This document shows positions 42,116 to 54,482 of a stretch of DNA of 64,000 bases, one piece after another (positions within the stretch are counted from its first letter, which is position 1; every line of letters begins with the position of its first letter). The stretch is from NCBI RefSeq assembly GCF_023078275.1, contig NC_062995.1:10986917-11050916 (forward strand). Direction: 5' to 3'. The notes below the pieces were generated by a model. That model made no database searches, was not told where the DNA came from, and worked only from the letters and a program-made list of their open reading frames with translations. The position numbers and the translations under genes were made by a program. Source of the DNA: Leguminivora glycinivorella (Eukaryota; Arthropoda; Insecta; Lepidoptera; Tortricidae).

Positions 42116-42485
42116 ACGTGCATTAAGTTAAAACATGGTAGACGCCTCTACTTTGACAGTAGAAGACGCGTTTCGTTCCAATCATGTTCTGTTTACACGA
42201 CTCATTATGACCGATTTTTCAAAGTATAAACCATTTTATAAATTATGTTTAGTATGACTAAAAGTAAACAATTACATATGAAATATTAACGTTTTAAATA
42301 TTAATCACTTAATAGTATGTTTATAGTTTTATTCTGTCTTAGTAAACTAGACTAATATGAAAACAGCTCGGTAAGTAGTCGTAAAATGGAACGTATATAC
42401 TTTTTACGCACTAGTTCGTAAAATACAACTTCTCGCACGCTAAACAGCCAAAAAACGGGCACTTTTTGAGCAACTGTATTAAAAA

Positions 42486-43010
42486 ATAATTTACATCGCC
42501 CGATAGGGTGATTTGAATGCTCATTTCAATAAGTTTTGCAATGATTTCAGGTATTATCACTATTTTTAACACACGAAAGCCGTAATCATTGTAGTTTATG
42601 ACTATTTTAGTGATTAATGTACATAAATTAAAAACAATACAAAAATTAAAAAAAATATTAAAAATGTGATTTTTTTTTAACATTATCCTATTTTGTTCTT
42701 TCTACACAGTATATATCTAAAAGCAATAAATATCAATAAAAAGCCAAATTTATGCAGTTTATAAAAATATATTGTTTGTTATACACTCTTAGAACAAACT
42801 TTCAAGGGTGATAAAAATCAAAATACAAGTTATTTTTAAAAGTCACTGAACAAATGTTGATCAATATAAGGAGAATAGCCTACAGTTCAATTCTTCGCCT
42901 TTGTTACAGGCCCCACTCTGCATAAATATGACACAAAACGCGAGATAATGAAAATTTTAATGAACGGGTCAGCTTGCATTATTCGATGAGGTGAGGTAAA
43001 GGTAGTACTA
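42486..43010 (+). repeat. Left member of a 9 kb-spaced inverted repeat
   Basis: 'tttacatcgcccgatagggt', 'aatcattgtagtttatgac' and the segment to 'cttgcattattcgatgaggt' recur inverted at 52075-52500. Arms are about 70-90% alike with indels by eye. Either two opposite copies of one transposon or the ends of a large element. Confidence 0.7.
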
Positions 43011-43827
43011 CCCGCTATGCAGTGGAGTTCGTCTAGTAATACAGAAATATACTTATTCTAGTAACGTTTACACATGTAGGTATATCAACCCAGTACATAA
43101 AATTGTAAAATTACTATAATATAGTTTATTTTGATTGTAAAATAAAATTGCATGTGACTTATATTGTAAAAAAAATGTCTTAATCACGTTCTCCTCTCCT
43201 AAAGCAGTTCTGCATGCATAGGCTTGAAGATTTTTTAGTTTACTAGCAGAGCTTAGTTATTTCCTTTGGGCCCCCTTAAATCGGTTTTACCCATCCATAA
43301 AAGATAAAATAAAAATCGTCATATTCTTCCTTTCAGTATCAATGATAGTTAGTTATTGCGCAATAGTGCCATAAAACATAAACTAGATTCGTATTAGCAT
43401 TAAACAAGAGGGGGTAGAGCAGGGAGAATTTTCAGAATCTGTCAAATTACCCCATTACACACACAAACACCCTGCACTCACACTACCTCAATTTACTGTG
43501 AAAGGTCAGTGACCCTTAATTTTTTTCAAGAGTGTTATTTTGAGTTTGTAGTCAACTACTGACCTCCTTTGAGAAATTAAAACTGTAAAAAAGGTAGCAT
43601 ACAAGAAGACAGAGAAAAAATACGCGTCATCTAGCTTTCCTTCTCTGTCCATGTCTCATGTGACTTTAATTTACCTAAATATGTAGATAACGTTCCTTAC
43701 TCAGTTGATTGTTTACCTAGGTGTATTTCAAATTACTTTGCACTTCATTTTGCGTTACTTTTCTATACTTAGATTAAAAATCGTCAGCCTGCCTATCCCC
43801 GCAAACATTTTTCAAAGACGTGTGTGA

Positions 43828-43976
43828 AGGCCGATACCTCCAGGCAAACAATTATGGTCGCGTGCTAAATGATAAAACATCAGCCCTATCGCTTTATTTG
43901 TAAGTGCGATAGGGACGGCCCGATGTTTTATCATTTATCGCGCGACCATGATTGCCCTGCAGGTCTTCAGAGGCCT
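43828..43976. mobile_element. Palindromic MITE
   Basis: 'caggcaaacaattatggtcg' with 'taaatgataaaacatc' pairs with the complement ending 'cgaccatgattgccctg'; the middle repeats 'cctatcgc' and 'gcgatagg'. About 149 bp including outer 'aggcc' pairing. Confidence 0.8.
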
Positions 43977-44832
43977 GTGCTGTGCATTACGTATATGCGG
44001 GTTGTATTAAAGACTATCAGATATTTTCTTTATTCTTTTTGGTCGTTAGGTTTTATTATCATTTAGTTTATACAAAAATAAAGCATGTGTATAAAATAAA
44101 AACCTAATGAATAGAGTACAGCTAGCAGTAGTCAAGTCAGAGACCCAAAGGAAGACAGGGAATATCGACGCATATCTTATCATATCCAATACCGCCATCG
44201 CTATCTGCATCAGACTCTTGATCTTACCCAATTTCCAAGTCTCTTCTCTTAATTTCAGTTTCTTGAGTTGAAAATGTTGAAACTCATACTTAGCATTAAA
44301 TAAAACACAAATACATATAAAAATCACAATATAATTTTAAATTATGGCTTAGGCCCTGTACCAGTTGCAGTCGCCACGTCTGTAAAGCCACTTGTAGTTT
44401 CTTTTAAATGGCTAAATACCTAGATGTTATGTCATAAACATCTGTGACGTGACTGAAAATTAAAAAACATCGCTCAGAGATAAGGTTCAAATTAGCATGG
44501 CAAAAAAATACAACAGTGCAGTCAAAATACCATCAAAATACGAAAAAGCAAATATCAATGTCGCCGTATTTCAGGCAATAAGGGCTGTTTTCTCAAATAT
44601 GAAAAAATCTCAAAAGCAGAACTTTATTAAGACTTTCTAGGAAAATTATTTTGAACTTGATAGGTAGAACAATTTATGAAAGTTTTACAGAAAAAAATTC
44701 TGAACTAAGTTTATAACTATATGAAAAGCATTTTTTTTATCTCAGATTGCATATTTTAGTATCGTAACGATTTTTCTTTCAAGTAAAAAGAGAATTATTA
44801 GAAAAAGTTCACGGTGTCTGCCGTAAACTGGG

Positions 44833-44948
44833 GTTACATTGACCAATTTGGGAATTTAAACTTCTCTAGCTTCTACATTTAATGGGTATTTTTACCCATT
44901 AAATGTAGAAGTTAGAGAAGTATAAATTCCATAATTGGTCAATGTAAC
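44833..44948. repeat. Hairpin with 56 bp arms and 4 nt loop
   Basis: Arms 44833-44888 and 44893-44948, starting 'gttacattgaccaatttggg', are inverted copies with few mismatches. The loop is four T residues. Dimensions resemble a microRNA-type or MITE hairpin. Non-coding. Confidence 0.9.
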
Positions 44949-46608
44949 GTAACAAAGAAAGAAAAAAATTGGACCATCAACTTTTTTAGTCTTTTCCTGC
45001 TAAAAATCTAGAAAGGTAACAAAATAATGTACGCAAAAAAAAAACGATGTTATCAAACTTAAACTGACATTGCTACCCTATGGTAATATACTTTGATACC
45101 CTATGTATTTTTTTAATGGTAATCGAATGTAATCCCTTACAAAAGTATTTTATCTCAAGAAAAGATAAAAAACGGTTCGCAGAGTCAAATATTACAACTC
45201 TTTAACGCTATTTTGGGGTTACTTTGATTAAAAATAAAAATTACTATCTTCGAAAAACCAACTTTATTTGCAATTGTTTCAATATTTATCACAAGAAGAG
45301 ATCAAATTATCAGTCTCAACAAGTACCGTGACATAATTAGACAATAATCAACTATGTGTCATTATGGTCAATGTTATCAATATCCCCCCATGCAAGTGAT
45401 CAAAGACACCCCACATAGTAAATAATTAGTAATAAATGCCTAGTTTGATTTTATGATACAACACTCAATACAATGGTATAGCTAAACACATGTCTGGCAA
45501 GCTAATATTCACTGTGAACCTTTTACTTTAATACCCACTACGTTAGTTTAGAAGTTATTTAAACATGAAAAATAGCAACAAACTATGCTTATATTTTGAC
45601 ACGTTATCCGCACTGCCCACGACCATACTTACTTGTTCACTGCGTCAGAGCACCATATAACTATAAAGGTTGGTTTAGGGTTATCATATGTCTAGATTTC
45701 GATAAATTTATTTTATTAATACATTACCGACTACTCATAACATATTAGTTCCTTATTTTTTGATAAAATAAATATAATATGCTCGTGATAGGTCAGGTTT
45801 TGTTCGTAATCCAAAAAAGTCAACCCTAGCACTTTTCCCTATTCACCCCCTTCCCGACCCTATTCACCCCAACGTTAGGGTGAGCGAAAATTACTAAATA
45901 AAACGACATATTTTCAAAGACAACCCGAAGTTCACACCGCTGGAAGATTTTTTGAGTAAAAAATTAGCATGGCACATATAAAAAAACTGCTATCGACGTG
46001 CAAAAGTCGGTTTTGGCCCTATTCACCACAAATTAAGTTAGTTCATACCCGTTCCGACCCCATGAACCCAAAATCTTCAGAAAACGATGTACTAAGTAGC
46101 CCAAAGTACAGCGCCATCTCTAGGTGAATTGGGTTACTAATTTATGCAAACTACTTAAGTCGCAATAGATGTCATTTCATTTAGTATTTTGGAGGTAACT
46201 AGTAAAGATAATTTAGTTTTACAATTGTGCGAAAATAGATTCTCATTTGGCCGGATTTTTTAACCGAATTCCAAAATTAAAAAGGTTTTAAATGTATAGT
46301 TTTTTTTAAATATCACTCCTGTTCCAATTTAATATCCCACAAATATTAACGGCAAACTGATAATGACTTAAGTATTTTTGAAATAAATTTGTGACAAATG
46401 TGGGTAGTTTAGTAATTAGGCGCCGACTGATTGTGGGTAGGTTATATTTTCGCTCTCTGCTAATAAATCTTGTATGGAACGGACGTGTTTTCTTTGGTGC
46501 CTCTTCATCAGCGCTGATCTTCGGCTGGGAGCATACCTTACAAAATTGAATGCCGAAAAAAAAGTTTATCAGCAAAAATTACTTACTTGAAAATAAAGTC
46601 ATAACCGT

Positions 46609-46715
46609 TTTCATACTTATGCATTGAAATAGATATCACGCACGAAAGTAAGAACGACAAGGCCTCCTGGTGGCTGAGCCGGGAATCGAACCCGCCATCT
46701 CTCTCGGTATACCCT
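46609..46715 (-). mobile_element. tRNA-like SINE (minus)
   Basis: Minus strand B box 'gggttcgattcccggctcag' with 'ccaccaggaggccttgtcg' and a tail 'gatatctatttcaatgcat' shared with the SINE at 46929. Confidence 0.65.
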
Positions 46716-46725
46716 AATCCTCTAA

Positions 46726-46845
46726 GTGCCACTTGCACCAACGAATATGGAGGGTTAACCTGAGGGTTAACCCACCATTTTACATGGAATTTGACAGTTG
46801 ACAGCCCACTAACCCTGAGTTAAGTGGTTGGTGCAAAAGGGCCTT
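46726..46845. mobile_element. MITE with 'ttggtgcaaaagggcc' terminus
   Basis: 'ccacttgcaccaac' at the left and 'gttggtgcaaaaggg' at the right are inverted; 'gggttaacc' and 'aaccctgagttaa' also pair. Non-coding, about 120 bp. Confidence 0.7.
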
Positions 46846-46928
46846 AAAGATTCATATACGAGGTGGTCAAAATGTGCCTATCAGAGATAACATCAACTAG
46901 AGAAATTTCGTCGGGTACCACTACCACA

Positions 46929-47058
46929 CGGCGGGCGGGTGGTCTAATGGTAAAGACGTTAGCTGCGTAAGCTGAAGACCCGGGTTCGATTACCGGCTCG
47001 GCCACCAGTGGGCCCTGTCGTTTTTTCTTTCGTGTATGATATATATTTCAATTTATGT
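46929..47058 (+). mobile_element. tRNA-like SINE (plus)
   Basis: 'ggtggtctaatggtaaagac' (A box) and 'gggttcgattaccggctcg' (B box) end in 'ccacca'. The 7 bp acceptor stem does not pair, so it is a SINE head and not a tRNA gene. Tail 'atatatttcaatttatg' then (TATG)n. Confidence 0.7.
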
Positions 47059-47200
47059 ATGTATGTATGTGAACACTTTATTGTACATAAGACAAGTTAG
47101 GACATAAAAATACAGTATAGTTATGGTGTACAAAGGCGAACTTATACCTATAAGGGATCTCTTCCAACCTTTGAGCGCATTGAGAATTTATTATTTATAT
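47050..47200 (-). mobile_element. LINE 3' end (minus)
   Basis: (TATG)n followed by 'gaacactttattgtacataa' and 'taagggatctcttccaacc', a distant relative of the 16611-16765 terminus. Confidence 0.5.
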
Positions 47201-48014
47201 AAACTTGAAAATAACAAATCAAAAATTATTCAACAAAATAATTTTATTTCTTCCCTAGATGTATATGTATAGTTTCATACTTATGATTTTTATTTTAAAG
47301 TAATCCGTTTATATTATAGCAACTATGGGTGATTTTTGTGGACTTAAGTATAAACGTTGACTTGTGGTTGACAGAAGTGTGATTAACATTTCTAAATGTT
47401 AATTTATTGTATCTAGTCTAACTACGAAGCAATACATTGACGTATAAATTGCGTCCATATACAGAGAGGTCATTCATAAAAACATCACTTTAGGTAAGTT
47501 ATATATCTTTTATACAATTTGACAACCATTGACTACACATCCCAATTCACCCCTCTTCCGACCCTAATCACCCCCTTCGTAAACCTATTCACCCCCTTTG
47601 CGACCCGTTTCCCCCCATTATTGATCGTATTCACCCCTCAGTCCGCGGATATTTGTTCATCCCGTAAAAGTTCCCCAACACAGTTGCATCGCTTTCTTCA
47701 TGAAAACCATTATAAAAATGAAAATATGTCTTATGATTTTCTGTTAAACATAAACTTTAGAAGTGTAGGTATACACTACATTCAAAAGGATAATGAACAA
47801 ATTCTTAGCAAAATTTCACACAAAAATGAAGTTATAATGAGTAAAAAATCCAATAAATTTGAATGCCTACTTTGACAGACATTTTCATGTCTGTAAATAT
47901 ATTATTTACATAAATCATAAAATATTATTTAAATATAATAGCATTATATACCCCGGGAACCCTATTCATCCCAAATTACGGTATTTATTAAATTGTCAAT
48001 ATGTAAAATGTCGG

Positions 48015-48075
48015 AAACTACGGAACGGAACCCTACACTGACCGTGGTCCGATGCGCTCTTGGCCGGTTTTTCTT
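48015..48075 (-). repeat. End fragment of the 'ggccggttttt' element
   Basis: 'gaaccctacactgaccgtgg' and 'gctcttggccggtttttctt' match the right end of 26547-27700. Confidence 0.6.
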
Positions 48076-48789
48076 CTTAATGATATGTAGAGATAATATA
48101 AAAATTCACCTCCCAATTTATAATAAGTTTTTTTGCAAAAAAATCATTTTTGGCACAGGCTTTACCTTAGCCGACTGTACCTTTCTTTCAAAAATCATCT
48201 ATTGCTCTCCGAGATGTTTCTAAATACCCCTTACTCAATGGGGATACGACGTTTCATAACAGAGTTCCTCTGACCACCTTTCTGCTCCATCATCAGATCA
48301 CCTCCATGATACCATAATATTGCATTTTCACGTGATTTACATATGTGTGCAAAATTTCAGCTCAATCGGAAACCGGAAAGTGGGTCAAATTTAGCTTTTA
48401 CGTTTTGACCCAAACTAACAAGGCAAGTTGAATAAAAGCTTGTAAAAAGGCTTCTGATATCAGATTTGTAATAAGTTTACTTGTCATAGTTTAACAACAG
48501 ATGAGACAGACATATGCACTGACAATACTTCACGTGTTTCGTGAGATGTCAAATCACCTCATACAATTTACCGCTCTAAGGCAACTAAGGTAGGGTTTGT
48601 TATTGCACTTTAATTACATATTAATGATTTCTAGCCCGTAAGATATATATTTGCTTTAACAATGGATAGATATTTATGCGAGTGAGAGTGTAATTTAGAT
48701 TTTTATTTATAAGGAATCAAATATTTTTAAGCTACCCGATCAGATATTTCTGCGGATAAGGACACTCACCACATCTGCCGTCTAGCAAT

Positions 48790-48865
48790 CGTAGCGTCGG
48801 GCCAACTGTATGGCTAAGCCGCGCCGACGCGGCGTCTTTTTCCATACAGTTGGCCCGACGCTACG
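48790..48865. repeat. Perfect 24 bp inverted repeat, GC-rich
   Basis: 'cgtagcgtcgggccaactgt' opens the left arm (48790-48813) and pairs exactly with 48842-48865. The 28 bp centre contains a further 'gccgc-gccgacgcggc' dyad. Looks like a MITE core or a transcription-terminator-like hairpin; no gene adjoins. Confidence 0.8.
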
Positions 48866-50309
48866 CTCGCGAGACGCTAGAAAGAGAGACGATGTTTTTG
48901 CCGGTCACGAAGCATCACAAATTTTTGCCGGGAATATGTCGTCATATACTTATGGTCCCCTATAGAAAATTAGATATTTTTGCACGGCCGTTCATAGTCA
49001 TATATGCTGGTGACTGTTCCATGAATATTTGGTCTAGTCTAGTTGAGTGGAGAAGTGCCATTCAAAACGAGCGTTAACTTTCTAAACAACAATGTATTTA
49101 GGTACTTTATAATTATTATTGTTTTCAACTTACGGTTACGTGTTCGTGGTATGCACAGAGTAAATCTTTAATGAAATTGAGACATTTTTTTATATATACA
49201 ATTAAATTTGAACTAGAAGCACTAAACCTATACCCGCTCGCGTTCCCCTTTTTTCTATTCTAAGTAAGAATCAATTAATAAGTATCTGAATATATGTATG
49301 AATAAATTAAATTGTAATTGTTTACATACAACCTGTGAAGTTTGGTTGACAAAATTTGACGTAGGTGCTGTCATATATATTTTTAAAATGACGTACTGTT
49401 AATACCAGCGTAATGAAAATGTATTCCGATGAGTAAAAGAAAACATGAAACTTTTTTCAATTTAACCGAACTAGAATGAAATCATTTATACTCATTCGGT
49501 TGTGTTCGTTATTTTCTTTAATAATGTGATATATTTTTATTTATTTTTTATGCACAAGCCATGCACCTTTAAACTTTAAATGAGATTGGATCTCCACCTG
49601 ACATTATTGATTTACCCTATTTATTTTGAGCACAGTTTTACACTGGTATGGTTTTTCGTGTACGTACACTATTTTCTGTCAAAATATTTGTCAAATTTAA
49701 ACGTCAACGCGGAGCGACCGGCGACACGTCTGCCTCCGATGAGCCGCTCAGGGCGTCTAATCGAAAGGAGAATTCTGACAGCAATGGCGAATGTATGGAA
49801 ATTTTACGATAGTTTAAATTTAAGGTAAAATTTCTTTGTTGCCTTTGAGAGGAAAAATATAAAAAACCTCAAAACCTGTAGTCCATTTATCTGGCTTTTA
49901 GAATCACTTAATGTTATAACTAAAGTATTGAATTTTTTCAACAAAGTTTACTAAACGGCGACATACGTTTTTCTCATATTAGGTCAACTTTGTGTGGGTT
50001 TAGTTATTACACCGTTAATAATTGGAGATTGTGAATGAAAAGTTGTAGACACACTCTTTAAGATAATAACTACATTTATTTTATTTCATTTAATTTAGAA
50101 ATGTGAGCAGCATTTGTTAAACGCCGAATGCACTTTTCGAGGATTTCGTACGACCCCCTCTTATTGCTTTTGTACAAAGGAGGACCTCATAAATGGTCTG
50201 ACTAGACGAAAACATGTGTATCGGGGCTAGTACTCAAGGCTCTCAAAAAGTGTAGCTATTTTGAGTTATTCAAATAAAACAACATGAATAGTCTGAATTT
50301 AATTATGTA

Positions 50310-50702
50310 TACAGGATGTCCCAGGGCGATCATTTTTTTTATTTATTTTTACTATGAGGACTTATACATAGCGGGTCAGTAAGGGCAGCTATGAGATCCC
50401 GTAGTCCTACATGAAAATGGTCTAAGTGTACCATCCATCAATTTCAAATTGATGAAAAATGGCATTTATAGATTTTGGAAAAAACATACAGGTTGCGATA
50501 AAAAGGGCATTTTTGACTAACTTTTTTTTTGGTGCATTGTCGTCAGTTGACCCCTAAGCAATTATTGATACTGAATAGTAAAAATTTAATGCACTTTTGC
50601 TAAGTTTTAAAAATAAAATGAAGTTTTCTTTCAGCAAAATATGCTATCTATGATATTTAAGGTACTTTCCCTCCATGTGGCATCGCCGTGGGACGCCCTG
50701 TA
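50310..50702. mobile_element. Tc1/mariner-type MITE
   Basis: Ends 'tacaggatgtcccagggcga' and the complement of 'atcgccgtgggacgccctgta' are inverted, flanked by TA (50308-50309 and 50703-50704). 393 bp with no transposase. Confidence 0.75.
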
Positions 50703-50791
50703 TATCACAACATCCACTGCATAAGCACATCAGCTCCGAACATTTAATTTAAAGTCTTTTTTTACGGTTGCACCTTACGCGGCACTGTTTT

Positions 50792-51245
50792 TAACCGACT
50801 TCAAAAAAGGAGGAGGTTCTCAATTCGACTGAATGTTTTTTTTTTTTTGTATGTATGTTCCTCGATATCTTCGAGAATTGTGGACCGATTTTCAAAATTT
50901 TTTTTTGATCGAACGGGTATAACCCCGAGATGGTCCCATTGGCACCAAGTCAAGGTCTGATGATGGGATCCTGGAGAAATCGAGGGAACTCTTCAAATGT
51001 TATAGGCACATGTAATATTTTTAGTGTATTTTTCAAAGGTAAACCAGTATTTACGCCTGATGGTAATAATTTTATATGGCTGAGCTGATGATGGAAGGTC
51101 AACTCCTCAATGGTTAGGAGTTAAAGGATAATTCTTTCACTAGTGTACATGTATTCGGACTGATACGTATAATATCAATAGGAACCACTAAAAATCAACA
51201 AATAAATAAACTTTTTAACAAAAAATAAAACCGCCTTCAAAAATA
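50792..51245 (+). repeat. 'accgacttcaaaaaaggagg' dispersed element
   Basis: Starts 'taaccgacttcaaaaaagga' and 'ggttctcaattcgactg', and ends 'aaaaccgccttcaaaaa' at about 51245. A widespread lepidopteran-type non-coding repeat; class not resolved. Confidence 0.6.
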
Positions 51246-51255
51246 AGCGCGTTAC

Positions 51256-51552
51256 AAAACACGGAGAAACTAAAAAGCAAAAAATAATAAACCTTTGAAT
51301 TCAGATTTCTTATCGTATTGCAATAATCTAAACATCCAAATTATAAACAAATCAATTATTTTTGGAGTCGGTGCCAGCCTGCGTATGGTTGGGTGGGGCA
51401 AACAGGCAATAGCAAGGCGACGAACAGGTCTGGTACCGACTGCAAAAATAATTGATTTGTTTATAATTTGGATGTTTAGATTATTGCAATACGATAAGAA
51501 ATCTGAATTCAAAGGTTTATTATTTTTTTGCTTTTTAGTTTCTCCGTGTTTT
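51256..51552. repeat. Fold-back element, 121 bp arms
   Basis: Arms 51256-51376 and about 51430-51552 are near-perfect inverted copies ('aaacacggagaaactaaaaa' at the ends, 'agtcggtgcca'/'tggtaccgact' at the inner edge) around a GC-richer 53 bp loop. Mirror ORFs on the two strands are a by-product. Confidence 0.9.
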
Positions 51553-52074
51553 TTTACACCTGCATCCGACAATTTCGAAGCATGTTTCTGCACGCAACAG
51601 GCAACGTTGCGGGCAAGTAGGCTCCCAAATCCCAATTGTTACAGACTTTCGTCCAGCCACAAGTAGCAAATAATGGCAAATTTTGAATTGGGTTTAGTTG
51701 ATCCCATACATCTTGATACCTTGATATACCTTACAGAAATGGTGTAAGGCAGCTTTTGTCGGTGAAATGCTGTTAATTTGGCCGATTTGGTGGTCTTTTT
51801 TTTGGTTAATAACTATTTTCGGCACTCGTTAACCAAAGTACAGGACGCAGATCAGATAATAAATAAATGTCAAGTAAGAATTATCCATAAATTATGCAAA
51901 TCATATAGATAACTACTATTTCACAAAATGTATTAGGATCAGATGTATATATCTGACCTATCATATCAATCGATCATTTCATGTGATATAAATAGTTAAA
52001 TTCAGACTATATAGGAGTATGTTGTTTAATTTGAAGTACTCTAAATAACTACACTTTTCGAGAGCTCTGAGTAC

Positions 52075-52500
52075 TTTTACCTCACCTCATCGAATCATAC
52101 AAGCTGACCCGTACCGTACATCAAGATCGCCCTGCCACGTCACTTTCATTATTTTTTATCTCACGTTTTGTAATATATTTATATAACAAACTATATATTT
52201 TTATAAACAACATAAACGTGGTTTTTCATTCATATTTATTGCTTTTAGATATATATTGTATAGAAAGAACAAAATAGGATAATGTTATTAATGTTATAAA
52301 AAAGTTATCACATTTTAATTTTTTTTTTAATTTTTGTATTTTTTTTTATTTTAAGTACATTAATCACTAAAATAGCCATAAACTACAATGATTACGGCTT
52401 TCGTGTTTTAAAAATAGTGATTATACCTGAAATCATTGACAAAACTTATTGAAATGAGCATTCAAATCACCCTAACGGGCGATGTAAATTATTTTTTATC
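52075..52500 (-). repeat. Right member of the 9 kb-spaced inverted repeat
   Basis: Inverse of 42486-43010: 'tacctcacctcatcgaatca', 'acaatgattacggctttcgt' and 'gggcgatgtaaatta' lie in mirrored order. Both arms contain long T or A runs. Confidence 0.7.
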
Positions 52501-52963
52501 ACTCATCCTATAATATATTTCTATAACAAATTATACACTTTCTAGAACTAGATAAATGTAGCTATTAAATAATATTTTTATTAATAAAAAAAAACCATTT
52601 ACAGTTTTCATAAAATGTGCAATAATATATATAAAAAAATCTCGTTTTTAGATTTTCCCATTTTATTTTGTGTTTTTGTTCTAAAATACATTTTTTTTGT
52701 TCCAAAAATTAATTCCTCATCCTTCATTTATCCGAAAATGATATATCGCATGCCCTTTTTTGTATAGTTTTAGAGAAATATGGTTTCAAAGGAACCGCGA
52801 AGGCGCCAGCCTTCCCCCCCTCCCTCCTAAATTAAGGGGGGCTCTCGATGCCTCCCGATCTTTATCTACTCAGGGCCACCCAATGAACAACTGTGCCAAG
52901 TCTCAGTGCTTAATCATAAAATGCAGGGTTCCCATACAAGACATAGCAATAGCGTCCCCAGTA

Positions 52964-53079
52964 CTAGTGAAAAAAAGTAAAATTCTCGCGGAGCGCAGGT
53001 GAAAAAGGGTGTATGTCCCAAATATGACTTATACCGTTTCTCACCTGCGCTCCGCGAGACTTGTACCCTTTCTCACTAG
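52964..53079. mobile_element. Short MITE with 'gcggagcgcaggtg' arms
   Basis: 'ctagtgaaaaa ... ctcgcggagcgcaggtga' and its complement 'tcacctgcgctccgcgag ... tctcactag' form inverted arms of about 45 bp. Non-coding. Confidence 0.75.
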
Positions 53080-53649
53080 AGCCAATAGTTCTTGTGGTAA
53101 TGTAACGGCCAAGCCACTTATATATTTTACCTAACGTGTAGAGTTGTAATGTTGGGGTTCGAAGAGTTAGAAGCTTGGCTCTAATTTTACATGAAAATGT
53201 TTATGGTGGGATTTCACTTCTCTTTGTAAGGTGCATGCCCTAATTTGAAGAGTGGGAGATGTTTTTTTAATAACTAAAGTTAAAAATCCTGAATTGCGTT
53301 AGTATTTTATTTATTCATTATAACAAAGTCTCCCAATATTCATTTTCAGGCTTTAGCATCAAAATTTAAATATATTTCATACATATTCCCCCCCCCCCCT
53401 CCCCGGTTGAGGAGGAAGGGGGGTGAAAGTTCCAACTTGTAGGATTTTCTAATGGTTTGTGTACTAAAAGTAGCTTACATAAAAAAATTCAGCTTTCAAG
53501 GACTTTAGTTACTTTTGTATGATCATAAGTGAGTAGGTCAGTGTCGAAATTTGGCTTTTATAGATATCAATAAAATCTAACGTATAAAAGCTATGCAATT
53601 GAAACTTTTTATGTTTAATAAGGTTGGTAATGACATCATATCCTGAAAA

Positions 53650-53885
53650 TTTGTTTATCTAGAAACCCAAAACAACGAATCACTTCGAGAAAAGGTAGGC
53701 AGTGCCCTTGAGCTTTGTTCGGCTAGTCTTGGCGGAGCACTGCCGTGCCCCCAGATTGAATGTAAGGCACAACACAAGAGGTCAATTTAGTTTTTGACTG
53801 GTAGAGAATGCCTTACTGGCATTGAGGTCGACTATCACATTGGTATATTTCTATCATGCAATAAAGATTAAATAAATAAATAAAT
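53650..53885 (+). mobile_element. LINE (RTE-like) 3' end
   Basis: 'gcctagtcttggcgg'-like GC-rich text, 'atgccttactggcattgagg' and 'gcaataaagattaaataaat' followed by (AAAT)n. Only the 3' UTR remains. Confidence 0.55.
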
Positions 53886-53989
53886 TTGGCCTTTTCCATT
53901 TTTGACACAATTGCATAATGAACTCATTACTAGTGCGATACTACTACATAGTGCGATAGTGCGATTACTAATGCTGGTAATATAATAAA

Positions 53990-54310
53990 AAATAATAAAT
54001 ATTGGAGATACCTTACACAGATCAACTTAGCCCCATACTAAGTAAAACTTGTACTATGGGTGCTAAGCGACGATATACATATATACTTAAATAGATAAAT
54101 ACATACTTATTTATATAGAAAACATCCATGACTCAGGAACAATTATCTGTGCTCATGACACAAATAAATGCCCTTACCGGGATTGGCAGGGTCACTATTG
54201 TATTCATCGTGTATTTATCTATTTAAGTATGTATATTGTCGCTTAGCACCCGTAGTACAAGCTTTGCTTAGTTTGGGGCTAAGTCGATCTGTGTAAGTTG
54301 TCCCCAATAG
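53990..54310. mobile_element. Head-to-head SINE pieces
   Basis: 53995-54195 is a minus SINE with the alternative tail ('tgtgctcatgacacaaataa', 'taagcgacgatatac'). At about 54205 it meets a plus-orientation copy of the same tail ('gtcgcttagcacccgtagta'). The tRNA-like head is nearly lost at the joint. Confidence 0.7.
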
Positions 54311-54344
54311 TTATTTATTTATTTAAAGATTTGTTCAATACTAT

Positions 54345-54481
54345 ATGTATATAAGTATTTGCATATTATATATATATATATATATATATCATTGCTGAGT
54401 ACCCACAACACAGTATGCCTTCTTGAGCTTACCGTGTGTGTAAAGTGTGTAAGAATGTCCCATAATAGTTATTAATTTATA
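54345..54481 (+). mobile_element. SINE 3' half abutting gene B's donor site
   Basis: (TA)n, 'ctgagtacccacaacacagt' and 'gtaagaatgtcccataatag' form the tail half of the tRNA-derived SINE. It ends at about 54480, so it reaches within a few bases of the exon 1 donor GT at 54482-54481 (minus). Confidence 0.75.
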
Positions 54482-54482
54482 C

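Noticed and set aside
46929..47005. Possible tRNA gene
   Set aside because: A and B boxes are present but the acceptor stem does not pair and a SINE tail shared with 46609-46715 follows; it is a SINE head.
47519..47875. 118-codon ORF with F-T-P-L repeats
   Set aside because: It comes from dispersed 'attcaccccc' words also seen at 45826-45880; no domain or start context supports a gene.
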